Origin: Roseibium denhamense
Lineage (GTDB): Bacteria; Pseudomonadota; Alphaproteobacteria; Rhizobiales; Stappiaceae
Direction: 5' to 3'
Assembly (NCBI RefSeq): GCF_009711415.1
Contig: NZ_SMLZ01000116.1
Span: forward strand, 387,488-451,487
Length of the DNA: 64,000 bases
A program made the position numbers and the translations under genes. This document shows positions 1-9,371 of the stretch, one piece after another. Each line of letters opens with the position of its first letter. Position 1 is the stretch's first letter. A model generated the notes under the pieces. It was given only the letters and a program-made list of their open reading frames with translations, was not told where the DNA came from and did no database searches.

Positions 1-179
1 CAAGGCCGGCATTTTTTTCGAGCGGGAGTACTAATCCGGCGCCATGCGCCGTCATCCCGTTTTCTACCGGCGCTATTTTTGACAAGGACACAGTGGATTC
101 CCGCCGTTTCTTTTGCTCCGACCGACAATTCCATGGCAGGCTGTTGCGGTGCACCGGTTGAATGTGCAAGGTTTCCGCC

Positions 180-626
180 ATGACCAATACAACCAAATCA
201 AATAATCTGAATGTTCTTGGGGGAACCGTGTATCTGGCGGAAGTGCCCGATACCGGTGGCAAGGAAGGCATGGCACACAGCAGTACCGATTACACTCTTG
301 GGGAACGTATCTGTAAGGCAAGGGACGCATCCGGCCTTTCCACCGCCCAGCTGGCGCGGCGGCTGGGAATAAAGACCTCAACCTTGCAAAGCTGGGAAAG
401 CGATCGGTCCGAGCCTCGGTCTAATAAATTGATTTTGCTTGCAGGTGTGCTGAACGTAAGCCCCACATGGCTTCTTGTCGGCCGGGGAACGCCGCCGCTG
501 ACCGACGACACCGCAGCTCCTGCCGATATTGACGGAATGCGCAGTGTGCTCGACCGGATCCAGAAGCAGGCGCAGGCGCTTGCGGACGAAATCGCCGACC
601 TTCAGGACAAGATCAACCGCGTTTGA
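180..626 (+). CDS. XRE-family helix-turn-helix transcriptional regulator
   Basis: A probable DNA-binding regulator of about 148 residues. The middle third reads as a Cro/CI-type helix-turn-helix: 'LGERICKARDASGLSTAQLA' followed by 'RRLGIKTSTLQSWESDRSEP', the usual Q-L-A...T-I/L-x-x-W-E signature. The C-terminal 40 residues are charged and heptad-like (ending 'IADLQDKINRV'), suggesting a short coiled coil for dimerisation. ATG180 has AAGG nine bases upstream; ATG162 and ATG270 are alternatives, the last beginning just before the HTH. It stands alone, with no partner operon, and its target is unknown. The family call is firm and the start is not. Confidence 0.8.
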   Translation: MTNTTKSNNLNVLGGTVYLAEVPDTGGKEGMAHSSTDYTLGERICKARDASGLSTAQLARRLGIKTSTLQSWESDRSEPRSNKLILLAGVLNVSPTWLLVGRGTPPLTDDTAAPADIDGMRSVLDRIQKQAQALADEIADLQDKINRV

Positions 627-892
627 TCCTTCTGCGGCTCAAAGAAGTTGAGCGTCAGTCCGGGTAAACGGGACCGGGAAACTTGCCCTTCGGGATGAGG
701 TTGGTTGTGGGCTTGCAGACCTCATCCCACGCAGTTGCTGCTGCGCTGCCGCAAAGACGTCTGCTTGCCGCCCGGCCCGGCAGATAGACCTTCAAGCGGC
801 CTTGCAAGCCTCTCGCCGGATGCCTATTCCTTATAGCCCACTCGTATTTTCCATTTCATCGTCCGGCCCGGACGTCCTCCAAGGAGCGACCG

Positions 893-2353
893 ATGTCATC
901 ATTCAACCCTGCCATCTTCAAGGATCTCAACTACATCGGGGGGGAATGGGTTGGAGCCGACAGCGGCCAGACTGTGGCCGTCACAAACCCGGCGACGGGC
1001 GATCACATCGGTTCAGTTCCAATGTGCGGCCGGGCGGAGACCAATCGCGCGATTGCAGCCGCCACTTCCGCTTTGCCTGCCTGGAAAGCACTGACTGCGG
1101 ACGCCCGGGCAACCCATATGGTGAACCTGTGTGATGCCATCATGGATCACCTTGACGACCTTGCCATTGTCCTGACCAGCGAGATGGGCAAGCCGCTGGC
1201 CGAAGCAAAAGGGGAAATCGCCCTGGGCGTGAAGTACATCCGGTTCTTTGCCGAAGAGGGCAAACGGATTTACGGCGACACCATTCCCTCACCCTGGGCT
1301 GACCGGCGGATTGTCGTGACAAAGGAACCGGTTGGTGTTGCAGGCGCGATCACGCCGTGGAATTTTCCCAACTCGATGATTGCCCGCAAACTTGGCGCTG
1401 CACTCGCTTCCGGCTGCACGATGGTGATCAAGCCTTCTGAGTTCACGCCCTTCTCCGCGCTTGCCTTCGGTGCACTGGCGGATAAAGCCGGGTTGCCAAA
1501 AGGCGTCATCAACATATTGACCGGGGATGCTCCGGCGATTGGGGAGGAAATGTGCGAAAACCCCGATCTGCGCAAGATCACATTCACGGGGTCGACCCGC
1601 GTTGGCAAGCTTTTGGCGGCTAATGCAGGCAAACACATGAAGAAAATCTCCATGGAGCTCGGCGGCAATGCGCCCTTCATCGTGTTTGACGACGCGGATC
1701 TGGACCGCGCGGTTGAAGGAGCAATAGCAAGCAAGTTCCGCAATTCCGGACAGACCTGTGTGTGCGCCAACCGCATCTATGTCCAAGCGGGCGTATATGA
1801 CCAGTTCGCGGACAAACTGAAAGCCGCCATGGAGGCACAGCTCAGCCCCGGAAACGGGATGGAGCCGGACACGACCCAAGGTCCGCTCATCAATGAGGCG
1901 GCCGTTGACAAGGTGGCTGCCCATGTTGCCGATGCACTGGAAAAAGGCGCGACCCTGGTCACCGGGGGCAAACGTCTCGAAACCGCCGGAACGTTCTACG
2001 CACCGACCCTATTGACCGGAATGACCCAGGAAATGCGGGTTGCCCATGAGGAGACATTCGGCCCGCTTGCCGGTCTCTTCAAATTCGAGACCGAAGAGGA
2101 CGCCATCCGGTTGGCCAACGACACGGAGTATGGCCTGGCCTGCTATTTCTACTCCAACGGTCTCGGGCGTACCTACCGCGTCATGGAACAGCTGCAATAT
2201 GGGCTGGTCGGCGTCAATGAGGGCGTGATCACCACCGAAGTTGCGCCGTTCGGCGGCGTAAAGGACAGCGGCCTCGGCAATGAGGGCTCCAAATACGGTT
2301 TGGACGATTACCTGAACATCAAATATAGCTGTATCGGCGGCCTTGGCCTCTAG
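893..2353 (+). CDS. gabD: NAD(P)-dependent succinate-semialdehyde dehydrogenase
   Basis: An aldehyde dehydrogenase of 486 residues, the usual GabD length. It should oxidise succinate semialdehyde to succinate, the last step of GABA breakdown, in the cytosol. The catalytic glutamate lies in 'MELGGNAPF' (Glu255) and the nucleophilic cysteine in 'GQTCVCANR' (Cys289, with Cys291 two residues on, the pair typical of GabD enzymes). 'TPWNFPN' and 'FTGSTRVGK' are the conserved ALDH cofactor-site motifs. The start ATG follows AAGGAG by six bases. No GABA transaminase or permease is adjacent, so the specific substrate rests on family similarity; a related aliphatic semialdehyde is possible. Confidence 0.9.
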   Translation: MSSFNPAIFKDLNYIGGEWVGADSGQTVAVTNPATGDHIGSVPMCGRAETNRAIAAATSALPAWKALTADARATHMVNLCDAIMDHLDDLAIVLTSEMGKPLAEAKGEIALGVKYIRFFAEEGKRIYGDTIPSPWADRRIVVTKEPVGVAGAITPWNFPNSMIARKLGAALASGCTMVIKPSEFTPFSALAFGALADKAGLPKGVINILTGDAPAIGEEMCENPDLRKITFTGSTRVGKLLAANAGKHMKKISMELGGNAPFIVFDDADLDRAVEGAIASKFRNSGQTCVCANRIYVQAGVYDQFADKLKAAMEAQLSPGNGMEPDTTQGPLINEAAVDKVAAHVADALEKGATLVTGGKRLETAGTFYAPTLLTGMTQEMRVAHEETFGPLAGLFKFETEEDAIRLANDTEYGLACYFYSNGLGRTYRVMEQLQYGLVGVNEGVITTEVAPFGGVKDSGLGNEGSKYGLDDYLNIKYSCIGGLGL

Positions 2354-2505
2354 AGCGATACCCGTGGAAAAAGAGCCTCTTGGTTTGTGTCCACGGGAAA
2401 ATTGTTCTTTATAGACGGTGTTAGAACGTCCCGCCCAGGCTGATTGATCGGAAGGATGTTCAATCTATTCGGCCGGGACTCTAAGCCGCGCCGGCCAGAT
2501 CCGCG

Positions 2506-3228
2506 TCAAGTCACGGGTTCCAGCAGAGCCTTTTCCACGTCCCGGAACAGCTCCACGTGATCGATGTTCATTTGTTCGACGCCGCACCGCACGGCCGTCT
2601 CAAAAACTGCGCGGTCACTGCCGCCATAGAACATCTGCGTAATCAGCCCGGCAGACTTTGCTTGTGCAACCAGGGCTTCGCTGACATCGCCTTCGTGAAA
2701 CTCGAGAATATGCGCGTCCAGCGCAACGGCACGTTCAACAGATCCGACATGGGCAAACAGCACCATGCGCCGGAGATCAGGAACTTGCGCGCGCGCTTGC
2801 GCCCGGATGGATTGATCGAACGAGAATGTCCATGCGTCCGCAAGCATACCGCGAGCTGCCAACATATCCCGCACCTCAGCCGGGTCCCCTTCCTTGATCT
2901 CCGCATAGGTTTTGATCCGGCCCCGGCAGGCATCCAGAAAATCGCTTAGCCTGGGCACCGATTCCCCCGCGAAGTCGGCGTGAAACCACCTGCCTGCATC
3001 AAGCTGGTCAATCTCATCAGACGTCATGTCTGCGAACCGGCCCGTTCCATTGGTAGTCCGGTTGACGGTTTCATCGTGATGCACGTAGAGCACGCCATCG
3101 CGGGATGGCCGAACATCGAATTCAACGACATCCGCGCCGATTTCAATTGCCTTTTCGAGCGCTGCAAACGTGTTTTCCGGCGCTTGAAGACAAGCGCCCC
3201 GATGACAGACGATAGCTGCACGTTTCAC
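2506..3228 (-). CDS. Glycerophosphodiester phosphodiesterase family protein
   Basis: A 240-residue GDPD-fold enzyme expected to hydrolyse deacylated phospholipids such as glycerophosphocholine to sn-glycerol 3-phosphate plus alcohol. The metal and catalytic motifs are in order at the N terminus: 'CHRGACLQAPENT' (HRG, E-N-T), 'VVEFDVRPSRDGVLYVHHD' (E-D pair and the catalytic HD). No signal peptide is visible, so it resembles cytosolic UgpQ rather than periplasmic GlpQ. Translation starts at GTG, which is supported by GGAGAA six bases upstream. It is convergent with gabD and has no ugp transport genes beside it. Confidence 0.88.
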   Translation of the reverse strand: MKRAAIVCHRGACLQAPENTFAALEKAIEIGADVVEFDVRPSRDGVLYVHHDETVNRTTNGTGRFADMTSDEIDQLDAGRWFHADFAGESVPRLSDFLDACRGRIKTYAEIKEGDPAEVRDMLAARGMLADAWTFSFDQSIRAQARAQVPDLRRMVLFAHVGSVERAVALDAHILEFHEGDVSEALVAQAKSAGLITQMFYGGSDRAVFETAVRCGVEQMNIDHVELFRDVEKALLEPVT

Positions 3229-3637
3229 GTCTTATTCTCCTGTTGCGCCTGCCCCACAGCGTTGGGCTGCCTGGCCGGATGAAAACCTTGTTTGCGGGAA
3301 AGTGGCCTAGGGGTGCCCGAACTTCTTTAAGCTATGATGACAGTTTTTAATGCCATGCAATTTCAGTTTGTTAACAGGCGAAAACACTCTGGTCGTGTGG
3401 TTCTTAATTTCTACAATCAAATACAGATTCGCAACATCTCGATCCGCAGGGGACGTTGTTCCATAAAAGGCATCTCCTGGCTGCCCTGCTAGCAGAGGAT
3501 CATTGGTCCGCTTTCACGGAACTGTTCAATCCCAGCGAACAGTCAGTCAAATTGCCGCAGATGCGAAGATGCTTATGTAAGACGGCGTGGCGTTCATGAG
3601 CGAACGCAGCCCTAACACCAGAATTTGAGGTTTGATC
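3229..3637. other. Intergenic region between divergent GDPD and yceI genes
   Basis: About 400 bases with no convincing coding sequence. It must hold the promoters of two divergent genes, and the stretch near 3330-3430 is visibly richer in A and T than the surroundings. A short inverted repeat (GCGTTC / GAACGC) lies near 3590-3607, just upstream of the yceI ribosome-binding site. I cannot name a regulator for it. Confidence 0.4.
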
Positions 3638-4222
3638 ATGTTCCGTCTTGCAGCTTCTGCACTGTCCCTGTCGCTTCTGACGTCCGTTGCTCTCGCAGAG
3701 CCCGTGGCTTATGAATTCGACAAGTCTCACGCTAACTTGTCTTTCACCTACGACCATCTGGGGTATTCGACAACGGATGGCCGTTTCGGCGACTGGGACG
3801 GCACCTTGATGATCGACAAGGAAACGCCGGAAAACTCCTCCATTGAGTTCACAATCAACATCGACAGCCTCGACACTTTCTGGGCGGACCGCGACACGCA
3901 CCTGAAAAGCCCGGATTTCTTCGACGCGGCAAAGTTTCCGCAAGCCACCTTCAAGAGCACCAGCATCGAACAGACAGGCGAAAACCAGCTGGCGGTGACC
4001 GGTGACCTGACCATCAAGGGAATCACGAAGCCGACCACTCTGACGGTCGACGTCGTTGGTCTCGGCGAACATCCGATGGCAAAAAAAGAAGCGGCCGGCT
4101 TTGCTGTGAACACCGTCATCAAACGGTCTGACTTTGGCATGGACATGTTTGTGCCCTACGTAGGCGATGAGGTCACCGTGACCTTCCATGCGGAAACACT
4201 CATTGCGGATACGACCAACTAA
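3638..4222 (+). CDS. YceI-family periplasmic lipid-binding-like protein
   Basis: A 194-residue secreted protein of the YceI fold, a beta-barrel lipocalin-like family that binds isoprenoid chains. The first 20 residues form a clear signal peptide ending 'VALAEP'. The mature part has family hallmarks such as 'YEFDKSHANLSFTYDHLG', 'LKSPDFFDAAKFPQATFKST' and the 'GDLTIKGITKPTTL' strand. ATG3638 has GAGG seven bases upstream. It is the first gene of a YceI - cytochrome b561 - YceI cluster; that pairing is common in proteobacteria and suggests a shared quinone- or polyisoprenoid-linked role, though the physiological function is not settled. Confidence 0.9.
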   Translation: MFRLAASALSLSLLTSVALAEPVAYEFDKSHANLSFTYDHLGYSTTDGRFGDWDGTLMIDKETPENSSIEFTINIDSLDTFWADRDTHLKSPDFFDAAKFPQATFKSTSIEQTGENQLAVTGDLTIKGITKPTTLTVDVVGLGEHPMAKKEAAGFAVNTVIKRSDFGMDMFVPYVGDEVTVTFHAETLIADTTN

Positions 4223-4231
4223 TGAGACTTC

Positions 4232-4255
4232 AGGACCGCCAACCCTGGCGGTCCT
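4232..4255 (+). terminator. Intercistronic hairpin after first yceI
   Basis: A perfect nine-base stem, AGGACCGCC paired with GGCGGTCCT across a six-base loop, sits ten bases after the yceI stop and 24 bases before the cytochrome b561 start. There is no run of T after it, so it is more likely a processing or attenuation hairpin that lowers downstream expression than a full terminator. Confidence 0.5.
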
Positions 4256-4279
4256 GTCCCGACACTCACGGAGTACGAC

Positions 4280-4876
4280 ATGTTGCGGAACACTTCCTCA
4301 GGTTACGGCCGTATCGCCATCTTCTTTCATTGGACGATGGCGCTGCTGATCGTGGGCATGCTCGCCTTCGGTCTTTATCTTGACCAGCTTCCGCAGTCCG
4401 ATCCGAACCTGTTTCAGCTCTATCAACTCCACAAATCGGTTGGCTTTGTTGTTCTTGCCCTGGCCTTGATGCGGATTATCTGGCGGTTTGCAAACCCGTC
4501 ACCGAAACTCCCCACCGGGATGGCGAGCTGGGAGCGCATGGCTGCTCATTTGGGCCATATCGGCCTATATGCTCTGATTTTCGCACTTCCAATCACGGGA
4601 TGGTTCATGGTGTCCGCATCGCCCTGGGGCATTCCGACCGTGGTCTTTAACGTCCTGCCCATACCGCATTTGCCGGTGCCTGAGGCACTTGGGACGAAAG
4701 AAGAAGCAGAAGGTCTGTTTAAAGTCCTTCACAAATACGGCGCGTATCTGATGATTGCGCTCATCGTAACCCACATTGCGGCGGCCTTGAAGCACCATTT
4801 CATCGCCCGGGACGACACCTTGAAACGCATGGTTTCGACCGGTCCGGCCCGCGCGGACACCTCATCATCGCTTTGA
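4280..4876 (+). CDS. Cytochrome b561 family membrane protein
   Basis: A 198-residue inner-membrane di-heme cytochrome b561. Four transmembrane helices lie at roughly residues 11-33, 52-70, 92-112 and 152-172. Candidate heme ligands sit at the expected ends: His17 ('FFHWTM'), His51 ('LHKSVG'), His93 ('HLGHIG') and His151/His165 ('LHKYGAY', 'VTHIAAA'). The family passes electrons from membrane quinol or superoxide to acceptors. It is flanked on both sides by yceI genes on the same strand, 57 bases after the first and 13 before the second, so one transcript is likely. This resembles E. coli yceJ-yceI. Confidence 0.9.
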   Translation: MLRNTSSGYGRIAIFFHWTMALLIVGMLAFGLYLDQLPQSDPNLFQLYQLHKSVGFVVLALALMRIIWRFANPSPKLPTGMASWERMAAHLGHIGLYALIFALPITGWFMVSASPWGIPTVVFNVLPIPHLPVPEALGTKEEAEGLFKVLHKYGAYLMIALIVTHIAAALKHHFIARDDTLKRMVSTGPARADTSSSL

Positions 4877-4889
4877 AGGATATCCCTAG

Positions 4890-5447
4890 ATGAAACTGAC
4901 ATCACTGGCTTTGTCCGTGGCCCTTGCGGCCCCGGCACTGACGACGACGCACGCCCTTGCCGAGACCTGGACTGTCGATCAGTCCAGCAGCAGCCTCGGA
5001 TTTGAGGTGCAGCAGGGAACCGGAACGGTGAGCGGCACCTTCGGAACATGGACCGCCACCATAGACTTTGACCCGGATGCGCCCGAAACCGCTCAGATTT
5101 CCGCAAGGATTTCACCGGCCAGCGCCACCACCGGCAATGCGCAGTTCGACGGAACCCTGCCCAACAAGGACTGGTTCAATACGTCCGCATTCCCGGAAGC
5201 CGAGTTCACGGCAACAAGCGTGGAGCGTGTCGAAGGCTCCAGCTACCGCGCCGATGGCACCGTGACGATCAAGGGGGTCTCGCAACCGGTTACACTCGAT
5301 TTCACGCTTGCAATCGACGGCGATACGGCAAAAGCGGAAGGCAAGGCAACGCTCAACCGGTTGAACTACAACCTCGGCTCGACCGTTGCGACCAATACAG
5401 TCGGTGAAGCCGTGACCGTAACCCTGGATCTGACCGCAACACGCTGA
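4890..5447 (+). CDS. YceI-family periplasmic protein (second copy)
   Basis: A second YceI-fold protein, 185 residues, with a signal peptide of about 24 residues ending 'THALAETW'. The mature region keeps the family pattern: 'WTVDQSSSSLGFEVQQGTG', 'NKDWFNTSAFPEAEFTATS' and 'GTVTIKGVSQPVTLDF'. AAGGAT precedes the ATG. It lies 13 bases after the cytochrome b561 gene and is clearly diverged from the YceI protein encoded upstream, so this is an old paralogue pair rather than a recent duplication. The two may bind different lipids or act as alternative partners of the cytochrome. Confidence 0.88.
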   Translation: MKLTSLALSVALAAPALTTTHALAETWTVDQSSSSLGFEVQQGTGTVSGTFGTWTATIDFDPDAPETAQISARISPASATTGNAQFDGTLPNKDWFNTSAFPEAEFTATSVERVEGSSYRADGTVTIKGVSQPVTLDFTLAIDGDTAKAEGKATLNRLNYNLGSTVATNTVGEAVTVTLDLTATR

Positions 5448-5477
5448 CAGACTGCAGATGAGCCTGCGCGGCCGCTC

Positions 5478-6104
5478 TTAGCCGCGCGAGGCCGCCAACC
5501 CGATACCGCTGGCAATAAACAAACCGCCAATAGTTTTGTGAACCCGCCCCATGAAACGGCGCGTCAGCTGCAGCGCACTCAAACGGCTACCGAGACAGCC
5601 GTAAATCATGGCAACTAAAAAAGACACAAGAGCTATCAACATGACCATACCAGTGAGCTGAGAAACAGCTGTTCCCGATGGATCGAGAAACTGGGGAAAC
5701 AAAGCCGTGAAAAACACGATCGCTTTGGGGTTGGCTGCGGCGACCAGAAACCCGCTTCGGTAAAGGCGTCCGCTCGTATCTCCGGAAGACCTTGTGTCGC
5801 TGGTCATATCGATCCCGTCAGAAGAACTTCGCCACATTGAAAAGCCGAGATAGACAAGATAAGCAGCGCCAGCATACTTGATTGCCATGAACAACATGGC
5901 CGATTTGGCGAGCACAATGCCAAGACCAGCGCAGGCCAAGAGAGCCTGCACCACAGAAGCACTCATGTTTCCAAGCGCTGTTGCAAGCGCCTGTTTCCAG
6001 CCAAAACGCGCACCGTGGGTGAAAGCGATGAGTGTGCTCGGGCCGGGCACCATCGAGGCAGTGAAAACAGTCAACGCAAACAAGGCCCAAAACGCCAGGT
6101 CCAT
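5478..6104 (-). CDS. LysE/RhtB-family amino-acid exporter
   Basis: A 208-residue inner-membrane exporter with about six helices. The N-terminal helix carries the family motif 'TASMVPGPSTLIAFTHGARF' (PGP near residue 20), and 'AAANPKAIVFFTALFPQF' is the conserved N-P-K motif of the fourth helix. An in-frame ATG 21 codons further upstream exists, but the start chosen here gives the normal family N terminus. Substrates in this family are amino acids, homoserine lactones or related metabolites; nothing in the context fixes which. It is convergent with the yceI operon. Confidence 0.87.
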   Translation of the reverse strand: MDLAFWALFALTVFTASMVPGPSTLIAFTHGARFGWKQALATALGNMSASVVQALLACAGLGIVLAKSAMLFMAIKYAGAAYLVYLGFSMWRSSSDGIDMTSDTRSSGDTSGRLYRSGFLVAAANPKAIVFFTALFPQFLDPSGTAVSQLTGMVMLIALVSFLVAMIYGCLGSRLSALQLTRRFMGRVHKTIGGLFIASGIGLAASRG

Positions 6105-6340
6105 AGAACTTCCAATTTCATTTTTTGCATGAAAACGATGAGAACGGATGACGATCCTGAGAAGCACTTTTTCACAGACCCGCTACGACTACAACGGCCA
6201 CGCCTTTCAAATCCGGGCAGGCAGAGCGTTTGCACCTTATGTCGGCTTGGCCTTTTCCAACATTTTGCTTAAGAACACGCCACAGACCTTTTGCCAGGGG
6301 CTGATATTTCAGCCCTAGCCAGATCAGGAAGGCTTTTTGC

Positions 6341-7978
6341 ATGAACGCGCCCGTCACCCCGCCAGAGTACCAGCACAGCGCCCTCTTCCCGCAAGGCGAA
6401 GACACGACACCCTACCGCAAGCTGACCTCTGACCACGTCAAGACCGCCGAATTCAACGGCGAGGAAGTTTTGGTGGTGGAGCCGGAAGGCCTGCGGCTTC
6501 TGGCCGAAGAGGCCTTCAAGGACATCAACCACTTCCTGCGTCCCGGCCATTTGGAGCAGCTGCAGAAGATCCTTGATGATCCGGAAGCGACCGAGAACGA
6601 CAAGTTCGTCGCCTTCGATCTTCTGAAGAACGCCAACATTGCCTCCCATGGTGTCCTGCCCATGTGCCAGGACACCGGCACGGCGATCATAATGGGCAAG
6701 AAGGGCCGCCGCGTTTGGACGTCCGGCGGCGATGATGCCGCGCTCGGCGAAGGTGCCCGTGACGCCTACTTCAAAAAGAACCTGCGCTACTCCCAGCTCG
6801 CGCCGATCTCCATGTTCGAGGAGAAGAACACCAAGAACAACATGCCGGCGCAGATTGAGCTCTATTCCGAGGGCGAAGACGCCTACAAGTTCCTGTTTAT
6901 GGCCAAGGGCGGCGGCTCGGCCAACAAGACCTTCCTCTTCCAGGGAACGCCGTCGCTTCTGACCCATGACCGCATGATCGACTTCCTGAAGGAAAAGATC
7001 CTGACACTCGGAACGGCCGCATGCCCGCCCTATCACCTTGCCATCGTCATTGGCGGCACGTCGGCGGAAATGAACCTGAAGACGGCGAAATACGCCTCCG
7101 CCCGCTATCTCGACAATCTGCCGACGGAAGGGTCCGAAGCCGGCAATGCGTTCCGGGATCTGGCGATGGAAGAAGAGATCCACAAGCTGACTCAGGCAAC
7201 CGGGGTTGGCGCGCAGTTCGGCGGCAAGTATTTCTGCCATGATGTCCGTGTCATCCGCCTGCCGCGCCATGGCGCCTCCTTGCCGATTGGCCTTGCTGTT
7301 TCTTGCTCGGCGGACCGTCAGGCCGTCGGCAAGATCACGAAGGACGGCATTTTTCTGGAACAGCTGGAAATGCATCCGGAAAAGTATCTGCCGGAGATCA
7401 CCGACGATCATCTTGGCGGCGACGTGGTCAAGATCGACCTGACCAAACCGATGTCCGAGATCCTCGCAGAACTCACCAAGCATCCGATCAAGACCCGTCT
7501 GTCGCTGACCGGCACGCTGATCGTCGCCCGGGATGCGGCCCATGCGAAATTGCGCGAACGCCTGGAAGCCGGCGAGCCCCTGCCCGACTATATCAAGAAC
7601 CACCCGGTTTATTACGCAGGTCCCGCCAAGACACCCGATGGCATGCCCTCCGGCTCTTTCGGCCCGACCACAGCGGGGCGCATGGATTCCTTTGTGGACC
7701 AGTTCCAGGCTGCCGGCGGCTCCATGGTCATGCTGGCCAAGGGCAACCGCTCACCGCAAGTCCGCCGCGCCTGTCAGGCCCATGGCGGGTTCTATCTGGG
7801 CTCCATCGGCGGCCCGGCCGCGCGCCTTGCCCAGGATTGCATCAAGAAGGTCGAAGTCGTTGAATTCGAAGAACTCGGCATGGAGGCCGTCTGGAAAATC
7901 GAGGTCGAGGACTTCCCCGCCTTCATCGTCATCGACGACAAGGGCAACGACTTCTTCAAGGAACTGAACTTGGGGTAG
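6341..7978 (+). CDS. Class I fumarate hydratase (4Fe-4S)
   Basis: A 545-residue iron-sulfur fumarase, the fused alpha/beta form that interconverts fumarate and malate in the TCA cycle. Three cysteines that would hold the cluster are at Cys109 ('[11 protein letters not shown]'), Cys228 ('[11 protein letters not shown]') and Cys322 ('AVSCSADR'), the same spacing as in E. coli FumA. The C-terminal beta-domain motifs '[20 protein letters not shown]' and '[11 protein letters not shown]' are present. AGGAAGG precedes the start by eight bases. It stands as a single gene; class I fumarases are oxygen-sensitive, so many aerobes also carry a class II enzyme elsewhere. Confidence 0.93.
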   Translation: MNAPVTPPEYQHSALFPQGEDTTPYRKLTSDHVKTAEFNGEEVLVVEPEGLRLLAEEAFKDINHFLRPGHLEQLQKILDDPEATENDKFVAFDLLKNANIASHGVLPMCQDTGTAIIMGKKGRRVWTSGGDDAALGEGARDAYFKKNLRYSQLAPISMFEEKNTKNNMPAQIELYSEGEDAYKFLFMAKGGGSANKTFLFQGTPSLLTHDRMIDFLKEKILTLGTAACPPYHLAIVIGGTSAEMNLKTAKYASARYLDNLPTEGSEAGNAFRDLAMEEEIHKLTQATGVGAQFGGKYFCHDVRVIRLPRHGASLPIGLAVSCSADRQAVGKITKDGIFLEQLEMHPEKYLPEITDDHLGGDVVKIDLTKPMSEILAELTKHPIKTRLSLTGTLIVARDAAHAKLRERLEAGEPLPDYIKNHPVYYAGPAKTPDGMPSGSFGPTTAGRMDSFVDQFQAAGGSMVMLAKGNRSPQVRRACQAHGGFYLGSIGGPAARLAQDCIKKVEVVEFEELGMEAVWKIEVEDFPAFIVIDDKGNDFFKELNLG

Positions 7979-8197
7979 CCGGTTCGAGTATACCATCCCT
8001 TGCGGCGGCCCGGGTCTTGCCTGGAACCATGCGTACCAGAAGACGGCGGACACTTTTTGATGGAGGACCAACAGGACTGGGTCCTCATCAGCTCTGGGTG
8101 TCCTGGGCTGCCAATCAATCTTGAAAAACAACGCAGCGAACTCTCGCGGCCGAAACTGGGCTTTACACCCTCCTTCGCCCTCTGCAGCTTCTTCAGG

Positions 8198-9064
8198 ATG
8201 GGCGATCATCTGAAAGGGCTGCTAATTACAACACTCGGTGTGCTTTGCGTCGTGCCGGATTCGCTTTTTGTCCGCCTGATCGGCGAGGAGCCCATGGTCA
8301 CGACCTTTTGGCGGTCCCTGATCTCCGGCTCTGTTGTTTTGGCGGCTGTTCTCATGTTTCCCGGTCTCGGAAGTTTCCGGACGCTCTTTCGGACTGGATG
8401 GCCGGGCTTTTGGTACACGGTGCTGATCGCCTCGACGGCCCCGGCCTTTGTCCTGGCGGTGAGCAATACGAGCGTTGCCAATGTGGTGTTCATCTTCGCT
8501 TCCATGCCGGTGTTTGCGTCTGTCTACAGCCGCATCTTTTTGGGCGAACCGATCAGCAGACGGATGATCCTCACCATGGCCGCGGTCTTTTGCGGGCTCG
8601 CCGTTCTTGCCTATGGATCGCACACGAATGAAGTGGCCTCCTGGAAGGGCGATGTTTGGGCGCTTTACATCTCGGCGTCCTACGCTGCGGCCCTCACCCT
8701 GGTGCGCAAGCTGAAAGAAACCCCGATGATCCCCGCGATCCCAATCGCATTTATCGGGACCGCTGTGCTGATCGGTCTGTTTCAGGCACCCTTGCCCGCT
8801 TTTGTGGAAAAATGGCCGCTGTTTCTGGGCCATGGGCTGTTTATCGGCCTGGCCACGTGCCTTTTGACGATCGGCCCGCGCTACATAAGCTCGGCCGAGG
8901 TCGCGCTACTGATCCTCCTGGAATCGGTTTTGGCGCCTTTGCTGGTTTGGGCGCTCGTCGGCGAGGATCCCGGTTCCTATGCCCTTGCTGGTGGCATCCT
9001 TGTAATAGGCGCCTTACTTGTCTCCAACCTTGCAGCACTGCGCGCAAGAAAGCCCCGCACTTGA
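8198..9064 (+). CDS. DMT-superfamily (EamA) permease
   Basis: An inner-membrane protein of about 288 residues with ten predicted helices in two EamA halves. Hydrophobic segments begin at 'LKGLLITTLGVLCVVPDS' and end with 'YALAGGILVIGALLVSNLA'. The open frame extends 66 codons upstream, but that part is polar and unlike the family, so ATG8198 is preferred despite a poor ribosome-binding site. Family members export amino acids, nucleotides or drugs; the substrate here cannot be told. A bidirectional terminator follows. Confidence 0.85.
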   Translation: MGDHLKGLLITTLGVLCVVPDSLFVRLIGEEPMVTTFWRSLISGSVVLAAVLMFPGLGSFRTLFRTGWPGFWYTVLIASTAPAFVLAVSNTSVANVVFIFASMPVFASVYSRIFLGEPISRRMILTMAAVFCGLAVLAYGSHTNEVASWKGDVWALYISASYAAALTLVRKLKETPMIPAIPIAFIGTAVLIGLFQAPLPAFVEKWPLFLGHGLFIGLATCLLTIGPRYISSAEVALLILLESVLAPLLVWALVGEDPGSYALAGGILVIGALLVSNLAALRARKPRT

Positions 9065-9086
9065 ACAGATCGCCGCACAACAAACA

Positions 9087-9113
9087 AAAAAGCCGGGCAA
9101 AAGCCCGGCTTTT
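9087..9113. terminator. Bidirectional rho-independent terminator
   Basis: AAAAGCCGGGC and GCCCGGCTTTT form a perfect stem with an AAAA loop, with A-rich and T-rich flanks on opposite sides, so it can serve both the DMT permease gene on the plus strand and the convergent cold-shock gene on the minus strand. Confidence 0.85.
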
Positions 9114-9161
9114 CAAACTCATCCAAGTCCGAAAGGATCCTTGAGGACCCGTTCGGTAAAC

Positions 9162-9371
9162 TTAGACTGCAGACAGGTTGTCAGCTGCGGACTTGCCGGA
9201 GCGGCGGTCCTGAACAACTTCGAAGCTGACTTTCTGGCCTTCGTTCAAAGTGGTCATGCCGGAGCGCTCAACAGCGGAGATGTGGACGAATACGTCGCTG
9301 CTGCCGTCTTCCGGCTGAATGAAGCCGTAGCCTTTGGTGGTGTTGAAGAATTTGACTGTGCCGATGGTCAT
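9162..9371 (-). CDS. Cold-shock protein (CspA family)
   Basis: A 69-residue single cold-shock domain, the standard size, acting as an RNA chaperone or antiterminator in the cytosol. The RNA-binding motifs are plain: RNP1 '[11 protein letters not shown]' and RNP2 '[13 protein letters not shown]', after the usual start '[16 protein letters not shown]'. AAAGGA lies upstream of the ATG. A long non-coding stretch of almost 500 bases upstream would accommodate the extended 5' leader typical of csp genes; whether this copy is cold-induced cannot be seen. Confidence 0.95.
   Translation of the reverse strand: MTIGTVKFFNTTKGYGFIQPEDGSSDVFVHISAVERSGMTTLNEGQKVSFEVVQDRRSGKSAADNLSAV

Noticed and set aside
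6269..7603. Long minus-strand open frame (444 codons) opposite the fumarase gene
   Set aside because: It is the antisense shadow of a clear class I fumarase; high GC with strong third-position bias produces such frames, and its protein has no family features.
7980..8000. tRNA T-loop-like GGTTCGAG sequence after the fumarase gene
   Set aside because: No acceptor, D or anticodon arms can be built around it, so it is not a tRNA.
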